NCBI RefSeq assembly: GCF_000003815.2
Contig: NW_023365729.1
Span: forward strand, 368,994-432,993
DNA length: 64,000 bases
From: Branchiostoma floridae
Lineage: Eukaryota; Chordata; Leptocardii; Amphioxiformes; Branchiostomatidae
Direction of reading: 5' to 3'
Part shown: in pieces, positions 52,601 to 60,474 of the stretch
Numbering within the stretch: position 1 is the stretch's first letter
How the letters are laid out: every line of letters begins with the position of its first letter
Position numbers and translations under genes: made by a program
The notes under the pieces: model-generated
Told to the model about the DNA's origin: nothing
The model's input: only the letters and a program-made list of their open reading frames with translations
Database searches by the model: none

Positions 52601-55600
52601 TGTGACAAAGTTTTTACTTATCGCTATCACATATTTTGTAATTATCACGCTTTTCATGAGAAATACTTTTTTGAGCTAAAAGAATGAGATAAATAGCTTC
52701 ACCTTTTTGCTGCTTGTTCAAAATAATTAAGTGCGTTCCATCCTATGAATAACTCTAGGAGGTAGTACACACTCTGACTNNNNNNNNNNNNNNNNNNNNN
52801 NNNNNNNNNNNNNNNNNNNNNNNNNNNNNNNNNNNNNNNNNNNNNNNNNNNNNNNNNNNNNNNNNNNNNNNNNNNNNNNAAAAAAGGGGGTTGCTATCAC
52901 ATTAATTCTCCAGTAAAGATTTCTGGATCTTTCTATGGAGAATTAATGTGATAAGGGGGTTGCTATCACATTAATTCTCCATATAAGAATCGTGGATCTC
53001 TCTATGGAGAATTAATGTGATAAGGGGGTTGCTATCACATTAATTCTCCAGTAAAGATTTCTGGATCTTTCTATGGAGAATTAATGTGATAAGGGGGTTG
53101 CTATCACATTAATTCTCCATATAAGAATCGTGGATCTCTTTATGGAGAATTAATGTGATAAGGGGGTTGCTATCACATTAATTCTCCAGTAAAGATTTCT
53201 GGATCTTTCTATGGAGAATTAATGTGATAAGGGGGTTGCTATCACATTAATTCTCCAGTAGAAGATTTCTGGATCTTTCTATGGAGAATTAATGTGATAA
53301 GGGGGTTGCTATCACATTAATTCTCCATATAAGAATCGTGGATCTCTTTATGGAGAATTAATGTGATAAGGGGGTTGCTATCACATTAATTTTCCAGTAG
53401 AAGAATCGTGGATCTCTCTATGGAGAATTAGTGTGATAAGGGGGTTGCTATCACATTAATTCTCCATATAAGAATCGTGGATCTCTTAATGGAGAATTAA
53501 TGTGATAAGGGGGTTGCTATCACATTAATTCTCCAGTAGAAGATTCCTGGATCTCTCTATAGAGAATTAATGTGATAAGGGGGTTGCTATCACATTTCTT
53601 CAGAAGAAGGTTGAAAATCCTTTGGCGAAAAATGTGACAAAGTTTTTACTTATCGCTATCACATATTTTGTAATTATCACGCTTTTCATGAGAAATACTT
53701 TTTTGAGCTAAAAGAATGAGATAAATAGCTTCAGCTCTTAGATTTGAGTTTGTAAGAAATCTTTACTGAGGTCCGCCAGAGTTCACAGTAACATCTCAAA
53801 AGACAAACACAAGACAGCACAAACCAGACAGTGTGATTTTTTGCATGACCAAACAGCCCAGGTCAATACTGAATATAGCTACGCCGATGATCACGATTCA
53901 CGAGTATACAATGTACATACATCGACAAGGAGTCAACGGCTTTGGGTAGGCAGGACGTAAAAGAATTAAAAGGGAGCATTTATTAGTTTCCATCACATCA
54001 CATGGGAAGATAGACATTTTTTAGTTAACTTACGTATGACTCAGTTTCAAAGAACATTACTTGAAGTCATCAGTTTACTTGGTTAAAGGGTGTTACTATT
54101 TATTGTCCTGTGACCATAAAAGCCCGGCTAGATTCTTTATGCACTTGTGTTTATGTTTTATCATAAAGTGGAGAGGTTCAGCAATGTTAATTTTACAGGA
54201 CAATAGCTGCAATTCATAGACAATTGGGACCTTCAATCAGACACATTTCATTTGTTTTTAAGAGCTGTTGAAAATATACCTAGCCATTATGCAACTTAAA
54301 ATTAAACGAGAGCGTTTGTATTTCACAGATGCGTCGAGAAGGCCCAGCACAAAAGTCCACGACGACGACGGCATTTCTAAAGACCAAAACAAGACAACTG
54401 AAACCAGGGATGATGATGTTTCGCAAGACGCAACAGATAAAGACGACACTTACACCAGTGACCACGAGTATACTTACATCGACGACACGTCGGTAGAGGG
54501 TAGACGGGATGCAAAAGAAGGGCAACGTTCAGATATCGTAACATCACATGATCTCAATCCATCTCAAACAGACCCGCAGGACCAGACAGATCACGACTAT
54601 ACCTACACCGATGATCACGACTATACCTACACCGATGATCACGACTATACCTACACCGATGATCACGACTATACCTACACCGATGATCACGACTATAACT
54701 ACATCGACAACACATCAACAGTAGATACACAAGCTGCAAAAGGAAGCCCCGGTTCCGTCACATCACATGGCCACTGCCCACCCCAAGCAACCGAGCCTGT
54801 AAAAAACGCATCTCTACAACAAGGACAGAGAGGTGAACAATTCTTTACTAATACATGAATTTCATGCTACATTTCAAGCACATTTCACTCCATATCCCCT
54901 TTATTTTTCTGCTGTGCTCCTTCTTTAGGTGCAGTTTCATGCTATTCCACAGACTTTGTAGTTGTCATCGGAATGAAAGAGGATATGTGGTATTCTGTCA
55001 AATTTCCGTTTGATATCTAAACATGGAAAGTCGATAGTGGTCGATTGTAATCAGATCGATGAAAACAAACGCTTTTCGAGTTTTGTTGTCTTTCTGCCAT
55101 ACCTGTGCGTTTAGCATGATATCCCGATTGTAAAGACAAGAACAACGCAAATTCAATGTCAAGCGGAGCGACGCCGTACGTCAACGTACCGCATGTGCAG
55201 TCCAATGAGATACTCCATCTTTATAGACAAGTCCAGGACATGGACACTCTTTTTAAAATCAATCTTATGAGTGATTTTGTGGTGTTAATTTATCTAGCAG
55301 GCACCCTGGTCTGCCAGCTTCAACAATTCAAGGTTGGGGCAATCGTCATATTTGTTGCCGCCTTGATCGTCGTTGGGCTTCTCCTGTTGACGGGGGTACT
55401 GCCTCCTGACGAGCACAGCCACACGGGAAGTTTGCCTTTTTGCTTTGATTTTGATTAACCACATGAGCTTACGCATGCAGAAGCACAGAAAATTGACTAA
55501 TTTTGAAAGACAGATCCATTAGTACCAAATTAAGAATAGCTATTAACTTGATTAGTAACCAGATTGGTTAAAACGCTGCCGTTGCTATGCACTCTCGTAT

Positions 55601-57307
55601 AACCAACTTATTTAGGGGGTAGAATGGCTAACGTATCTGTAGTTATAGCTACAAGGTATTTTATAGTTATAGTTCTGTCGTCAGAAAAGGTTGAGGCTCA
55701 TTTGCCTTCTCAGTGTTTCAGTGTTTCACGGCTGAACATTCGCATTGTCTGTTCGTTTTGTCAGATAAAAACTATAAAAAACATTGTTTAACGTTCCACT
55801 AAACATACAAACATCTTTAGCCTACATAGACAGCATATTGTGACATGTACTTGAATAATGTAATGATATATACAATTTGGTACATCGTTTATTACAGCAA
55901 TCTACATCTATGTGGCCTGGGCCCGATACAACTCAGTCACCTGCGATGTGGAGTTTGGGCTCTTCATCTGACGCTCCAAGGTCCAGGACAACAGTAGTTG
56001 TGGGCACAACTGACATCGACGTAAGTTAAACCTAATAGATTGGCTTATTCGACAGCATAGTCATTATAACAGTTATTGTGCCCGTACACAGAGGCCATTT
56101 TATGATGAGATGTCTTCCTTTTTTTCACCAAAGGTCCATTCAAACTCAAGCTCTGGAAATCGCATGTCAACAAGAATGGCAAATCCAGAAACGACTGCAA
56201 GTAAGAATATCATTTTGCCTAATCAATATTACCAACAACTTCAAACTTTAAGATTATCATTTTTCCTATGTATTACCGACAACGTCCAACTTTGATTGGG
56301 TGTAACAGATACAGAGTGATAAGTCTAAATTGAAAAATAGTATAACTTTTTTAAAAGATAAAAAACCGCATCGATCACTCATTTTATTGTACAACGAGGC
56401 TAAAACAAGTAAGTCGTAGAAACGTTGAGATATATGGAAATTGAAAATTGTATTCTCAATACCGACAACATTTTATCCCCCAGACATAAAGGTGACACCG
56501 ATCATGACAAAAACCTTTGATGTGGACGGCCGTCCCCACAGAGTCTCTGTGTCGACAAGTGGGAAAATAGCCGTGGCTTTAAAAGGGCGTCAAATCAACA
56601 TCTATGACAGCCGTGGTGCCTACCTCCTGCATTTCGCAACAGTTGTGGTGAAAGGATGGCCCCGGGAAAAGACCCAGATTTACCCTCACGATGTTGCTTT
56701 CGGTACCGTCAACAACGACGACGTTTGGGTTGTAGGCGGGGACAACGTGTCCCATTACGTGGCGTTGTACGGTCATGCTGGGACTTTCTTAACCAGTTTT
56801 GCCATTCCTCGTGTCTCAACCCCTCGTAGACTTGCTCTGAACAGAGGATCAACTCTGACCATTCTGACAGAAACGGTCGTGCATCGTGGGGCGGTAAAGG
56901 TGTTCAGGATGAACGGGATGCTCGTTCGAAGTTTTGGCCGGCGGCAGGGCTTGATGTACCCAACAGGCATCACAGTGGACAACAAAGACTACATCCTAGT
57001 GGCAGACTCCCACACTGCCTACATCTACATGTATCAGGAAAATGGGCGGTTCCTGCTCAAGTTTGGAGGGAAAGGGAGCAACAACGGCCAGCTGAGCCTC
57101 CCCATTGACATCTGTACGGACAGTTCTCGTCACATCATCGTGGCTGACTCGGGAAACCAGCGGGTGGAGCTGTTCACAAGCCGCGGGAAACTCATCCGGC
57201 ACATCGCTACTGATGTGGACCCGCTCAGCATTGCCATGGGTACAGAAGGACAGTTGGTCATGAGTGAATCGTCCAAGAACAAAGTGACTATTATGAAAAT
57301 ATATTGA
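46480..57307 (+). CDS. Type II membrane protein with Tyr-repeat cytoplasmic tail and extracellular NHL beta-propeller
   Basis: Exons: 46480-46687, 54329-54832, 55301-55395, 55898-56020, 56134-56200 and 56484-57307. All phases match (1,1,0,0,1), giving 606 residues. Tail with DHDYTYTD repeats, one TM helix (VGAIVIFVAALIVVGLLLLT), Ser/Thr stalk, then a propeller of NHL repeats. NHL propellers bind proteins, RNA or peptides; here the domain is predicted to be extracellular. The exon phase plan matches the lectin/Vps62 gene at 2.7-10 kb, so the two seem to share an anchor. The first exon is 7.6 kb away across a foldback element, and that link rests on phase and composition only. The donor of exon 3 (GGGG|GTACTG) is the weakest site. 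Confidence 0.7.
47024..47508 (+). mobile_element. 5'-truncated LINE fragment with 15-bp target duplication
   Basis: The direct repeat ACAACATCTATATCT at 47024-47038 and 47494-47508 brackets 455 bp. It ends in AATAAAAAAAA and begins with a LINE C-terminus in frame (LHCPNYNHQRSSLFGNLRRL), like the HYLLHCPxYxxxR motif of CR1/Crack-type elements. It stops at 47246 and is followed by a 3' UTR. Textbook 5' truncation. Confidence 0.85.
47900..48625. repeat. Hairpin satellite array (left), unit 68-69 bp, about 10 units
   Basis: GGAGAATTAATGTGATA starts at 47923, 47991, 48060, 48129 and onward. Alternating spacers ATAGAGATATCCAGGATTCT and AAGAGAGATCCAGGATTC-like give a higher-order two- or three-unit pattern. 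Confidence 0.95.
48726..48960. repeat. Tandem duplication of about 113 bp containing TTAGG-like runs
   Basis: Two consecutive near-identical copies running from ACCAAATACAGCTTAATACG to CACTCTACAAAATGTAC. Each includes TTAGGCTAGGTTAGGTTAGG. Confidence 0.9.
48961..51184. other. Interior of the foldback-like element; no gene
   Basis: Contains repeat-like text (CTGCAGTTCCAAACAAGCTG with GGGGGCCCAAAATTACACC, and CACTTGCAGTACCAAAACAA with AGGAGGCCCATTATCG) suggesting two diverged tandem units at 50050-50280. One isolated hairpin-satellite unit lies at 50673-50702. No open frame over 100 codons. Confidence 0.5.
51185..51424. repeat. GC-rich long inverted repeat
   Basis: CAGCCCGCCGACCTCACATTAGCGCTCCGGG pairs imperfectly with the later CCCGGGGCGCTAATAGGAGC and TCGGCGGGCC; the outer TACCCTGGGAGCC pairs with GGCCCCCAGGGTA. 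Similar in style to the element at 44012-44175. Confidence 0.65.
51425..51690 (+). mobile_element. tRNA-derived SINE-like element
   Basis: Has a B-box-like GTGTTCGATCCCAGG and a degenerate A-box (CGGCCTAGCAATCTGG) about 40 bp upstream, followed by an unrelated body (TTTCGGAAGGGACCCCGACC). Cannot fold as an intact tRNA. SINE is the best explanation, but no family was confirmed. Confidence 0.5.
51950..52565. repeat. Hairpin satellite array (right), inverse orientation
   Basis: About nine units, AAGGGGGTTGCTATCACATTAATTCTCC with spacers such as AGTAAAGATTTCTGGATC and ATATAAGAATCGTGGATC. It is the inverse of the 47.9-48.6 kb array. Confidence 0.95.
52780..52879. other. Assembly gap (100 N) inside the right satellite arm
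   Basis: Run of N separating two near-identical satellite arrays. Confidence 1.
52880..53732. repeat. Second near-identical copy of the right satellite arm
   Basis: Repeats the 51950-52697 sequence unit by unit, including the end block (TTTCTTCAGAAGAAGGTTG ... GAGATAAATAGCTTCA), then diverges. Either two tandem right arms or two haplotypes placed side by side across a gap. Confidence 0.85.
53733..54328. other. Intron sequence before the Tyr-rich exon; one exon-like stretch
   Basis: At 53860-53940 a frame reads TEYSYADDHDSRVYNVHTST, echoing the DHDYTYTDDHD repeats in the following exon and sharing GCCGATGATCACGA at DNA level. Possibly an old duplicated exon. The rest is unremarkable. Confidence 0.4.
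54329..54832 (+). CDS. Cytoplasmic Tyr-rich exon of the NHL membrane gene
   Basis: A phase 1-1 exon of 504 nt (acceptor TTTCACAG|AT, donor AGAG|GTGAAC). Very acidic, with DHEYTYIDD, then a 24-bp tandem repeat (about 54592-54700) encoding DHDYTYTD four times and one DHDYNYID. Repeated Tyr in an acidic setting suggests phosphotyrosine sites or an endocytic tail (inference). Confidence 0.7.
55301..55395 (+). CDS. Transmembrane exon of the NHL membrane gene
   Basis: The frame GTLVCQLQQFKVGAIVIFVA continues into a hydrophobic run to LLLLTG. Acceptor TATCTAGCAG|GC; donor GGGG|GTACTG is the only in-frame phase-0 GT. Phase 1-0 agrees with the TM exon of the sister gene at 4676. Confidence 0.6.
55898..56200 (+). 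CDS. Stalk exons of the NHL membrane gene (55898-56020, 56134-56200)
   Basis: Phase 0-0 (ATTACAG|CAA ... GAC|GTAAGT) and phase 0-1 (CCAAAG|GTC ... GCAA|GTAAGA). Ser/Thr/Pro-rich, with no hydrophobic segment. They mirror the stalk exons 5347-5559 and 5970-6051 of the sister gene in phase and composition. Confidence 0.65.
56484..57307 (+). CDS. NHL-repeat beta-propeller exon
   Basis: 274 codons including the stop. NHL-type blades are clear in the second half: RSFGRRQGLMYPTGITVDNK, YILVADSHTAYIYMYQENGR, LLKFGGKGSNNGQLSLPIDI, HIIVADSGNQRVELFTSRGK; earlier blades (SGKIAVALKGRQINIYDSRG, DVWVVGGDNVSHYVALYGHA) are more diverged. About five to six blades, similar to the NHL domains of TRIM2/3-like proteins. 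Here there is no RING or B-box. Confidence 0.88.
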
Positions 57308-58620
57308 TCATGAAACCTTGTGAGATTAGTGCTCTATGCGATTTTATTCAGTATTTCCGTAGCATGAACCGCCTCATATTGTATTACATACTCATGATGC
57401 ATTACATTGTAATTGCAACGTGGTTTCTGTACGTGTATTAAACTGTAAAATTTTGCTCATTAGATGTGTTAACAAGTAAATGTAATGACTCTCAAAACTA
57501 AATGTACTCGTGAAATGACATCTTAGTCGACAATAGAAAATGTCATGTTTCGCTCTTTTGTTCTGTTATTTGGTGGGCTTAATGATAATTTAAAATATGA
57601 ACAATCACATCCGAAAATAATTGCATCAGGTTGGTAGAATATAGGATATATGAGAATTCTTGTACACAACCAAATTAAACTTACTTGCTGACTCCAGTCA
57701 GAAGCTCTGAGGAAGATCTCTGACAGACATCGAAACGTCAGCAAGTAAGTTTAATTTGGTTGTGTACAAGAATTCTCATATATCCTATGAACAATCACAC
57801 ATTACCGCAATACAAAAAAAAAATTGGCAAGAAGAGCAAGTAGAAAGACAGCTTAATTCTAATATGCTTTGCATAGTTTACCTGCATTTGTGTTTTGACA
57901 AGAGAAGAACAAATACTGTATTTAAGTACATAGAGATTGCATACTTACTTGTGGTTTCAACATTTACGAAACCAACCTAATATCAATACCTAAGCGACAC
58001 CATATGTGTTTTAATAAATGTATCATATGTGTTTTAATAAATGTATCATACATTTCTACCCGGTCACTTGGTTTTTTAAGCTACTGTTTTACTACATCAC
58101 ACGAAATAAACAGTTAAGCACACCTCAAGTAATTAGCAAAATTTTAATTTTTCTCGAAAGTATGCTTTACAAATACTGAGCAGCACCAAGCGTCCCCGCT
58201 TAAACATCTGAAAATGGCATCAAATTTATATCAGATATACTCAGTCACAGATAAGCAATTACAATTACACACTCACAAGTTACATACAATTACTCTCTTT
58301 ATTAGGTTCTATAATCTTAATGCATATCAGTGCCACTAACTTTACGTTCTATCTGTGGATGTCTTTTGTAGTAAGGTAGTTCTGAGTTATTGCAGTTTGG
58401 GCTGCTTTAAATCTGAAATCAAGTTATTTAAAGTTTTGAGAGATCAAAACATTCAGACAAGCTATCCTAGTAATTTCTGAAGAAAAGTAAAAGCTCTTTA
58501 CTCGAAAAGCACATCAGTTACAGACAGAATTCCTACACCTCTAGAAACAATAACGTCCTGTAAAGGAACAAAAGTAGTTGCCATTTTAACATTTTTGTTA
58601 GACAATCGCAGTAAAGTTTG
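57308..58620. other. 3' flank of the NHL gene; includes ATTAAA and a hairpin element
   Basis: A variant poly(A) signal ATTAAA lies at 57437-57442, 130 bp past the stop. A perfect hairpin occupies 57641-57787. AT-rich with no other gene. Confidence 0.5.
57641..57787. mobile_element. Perfect-arm hairpin element
   Basis: Arms of about 50 bp (ATAGGATATATGAGAATTCT ... AACTTACTTGCTGA) are exact inverted repeats around a 45-bp loop (TCCAGTCAGAAGCTCTGAGG). ATGAACAATCACA occurs just before (about 57597) and just after (about 57786). Probably a MITE. Confidence 0.8.
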
Positions 58621-59191
58621 CAAAAACAATTTGTATCCAATCTATTTTAACAAGCAAAAACTATAATCATAGTGAATTCGTCTAGAATAGATGCATACAT
58701 TTCATGTACAAGACTTATGCATAAAATTGACCTGTTTAAAATTAAATCATTTCTATCCAATTTATTTTAACAAGCAAAAATTACGAAATAATCAATCTGT
58801 CTAGACCAAATGCATATATTTCATGTACAAGACTTATGCATACAATTGACCTGTTTAAAATGGTATATTTAGCCTGCGAAGTACGTCATTGAATAAAACA
58901 ATTATCTTGTTTGTATGATTTGTCTAAGCTGTAGCTTTAAAGGGAGAACTGATAAAAGGCTGCCTGTTCTTTTAAAAGATAACAGGTAACCAATCTGTCA
59001 CGATGTCTAAAGCAGCAGGGCCGTCTAATGGCGAAAACGTGATTCACGCCCGAGACGATATCATGGAAGAAACGGAAAATACTCACTGCTCTGGTCAGGA
59101 GGACGAATTTGGTGACGACTACATCGAGCCATATCTCACGACCTATCACTTTGGAACTTGTGATTTGGTAATTCCAGGAGAAACCCAATAG
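58621..59191 (+). pseudogene. Block C: third copy of the 5' exon of the NHL membrane gene
   Basis: Shares the upstream GACCTGTTTAAAAT and TTATGCATACAATTGACC blocks with A and B. The frame from 59003 reads MSKAAGPSNGENVIHARDDI, then EFGDDYIEPYLTTYHFGTCD, and ends at TAG (59189-59191) with no donor. Its upstream half is read in another frame than block B, where five fewer bases change the phase. Either a remnant or a start exon of a further, lost gene. Confidence 0.55.
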
Positions 59192-59270
59192 GGGCTGCAC
59201 GAGCAACCTCCATGGAGGAGCTCCACAGAGCTGACCTCCATGGAGGTTGCTCGTACAGCCCTCCAGCTCC
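59192..59270. repeat. Palindrome CTGCACGAGCAACCTCCATGG...
   Basis: GAGCAACCTCCATGGAGG pairs with CCTCCATGGAGGTTGCTC around a short GAGCTCCACAGAGCTGA loop. It marks the left edge of the palindromic element. Confidence 0.8.
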
Positions 59271-59530
59271 ACCGAGCGAGCTCTATGCGCTATGAATACA
59301 AACACTTGGTTCTCGTCACCTTCATGGAATTTTTTTGTATTACATGGAGGAGCTTCTCTCGTAAAGGACAAACAACCGGACTGAACTAGCAGTTGTACGC
59401 AAAACATGGTACACGGGGTATGAATGTAAACATTTGCCATGATTTGGTTCACGTCACCCAAAACAAATTGGTCTTAGCGCTCTATACGGTAACAGAGGGC
59501 TGTTTGAGCGGCGCTCTACGGGTTATGAAT

Positions 59531-60474
59531 GTAAACACTTGGTTCACGTCACCATCAACAAATCGGTGTTTAGGGCTCCATACAGAGATACTGTAAACAA
59601 CAAACACACGGAGCCGATAACTGCTTGAGCAGCTCCACGGGCTATATGAATGTAAACACTTGGTTCACGTCACCATCAACAAGTCGGTGTTTAGGGCTCC
59701 ATACAGAGATATTGTAAACAACAATCACACAGAGCCGATAACTGTTTGAGCAGCTCCACGGGCTATATGAATGTAAACACTTGGTTCACGTCACCATCAA
59801 CAAATAGGTGTTTAGGGCTCTATACAGAGATATTGTAAACAACAAACACACAGAGCCGATAGCTGTTTGAGCAGCTCCACGGGCTATATGAATGTAAACA
59901 CTTGGTTCACGTCACCATCAACAAATCGGTGTTTAGGGCTCCATACAGAGATACTGTAAACAACAAACACACAGAGCCGATAGCTGTTTGAGCAGCTCCA
60001 CGGGCTATATGAATGTAAACACTTGGTTCACGTCACCATCAACAAGTCGGTGTTTAGGGCTCCATACAGAGATATTGTAAACAACAAACACACGGAGCCG
60101 ATAGCTATTTGAGCAGCTCCACGGGCTATATGAATGTAAACACTTGGTTCACGTCACCATCAACAAATCGGTGTTTAGGGCTCCATACAGAGATATTGTA
60201 AACAACAAACACACAGAGCCGATAGCTGACCAAGCAGCCCCATGGGCTATGAATGTAAACATTTGGTTCACGTCACCCAAAACAAATCGGTCAGAGGTCT
60301 GTCCAAGCAGCGCTCTACTGGCTTTGATTGTAAACATTCGGTTCACGTCACTCAAAACAAATCGGTCAGAGGTCTGTCCAAGCAGCGCTGCACGGGCTTT
60401 GAATGTAAACATTCGTTTCACGTCTGACCCAAAACAAATCGGTCAGAGGTCTGTCCAAGCAGCGCTGCACGGGA
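59531..60474. repeat. Tandem array: six 121-bp units then three 75-bp units (left arm)
   Basis: GTAAACACTTGGTTCACGTC starts at 59531, 59652, 59773, 59894, 60015 and 60136 (all 121 bp apart). The unit then switches to 75 bp at 60255, 60330 and 60405 with AAACAAATCGGTCAGAGGTC. Both unit types share the GTAAACA(C/T)T-GGTTCACGTCAC core, so one derives from the other by loss of an internal piece. Confidence 0.95.

Larger units (their letters stand above)
47790..52701. mobile_element. Foldback-like element with satellite arms
   Basis: Left arm 47790-48625: an outer end (TATTTATCACATTCATTTAGCTCTG) then a 68-69-bp tandem array. Right arm: array 51950-52565 in the opposite orientation, then a reverse complement of the outer end (GAGCTAAAAGAATGAGATAAATA) at about 52673-52701. 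Each array unit is itself a hairpin: GGAGAATTAATGTGATA-GCAACCCC-TTATCACATTAATTCTCC. Tandem repeats within long inverted arms are known from FB/Galileo-type elements. No transposase frame is seen in the interior. Confidence 0.6.

Noticed and set aside
47900-53600. Regularly spaced repeats resembling a CRISPR array
   Set aside because: Eukaryotic context, the spacers are themselves repeated, each unit is a hairpin, and no cas-like gene is near.
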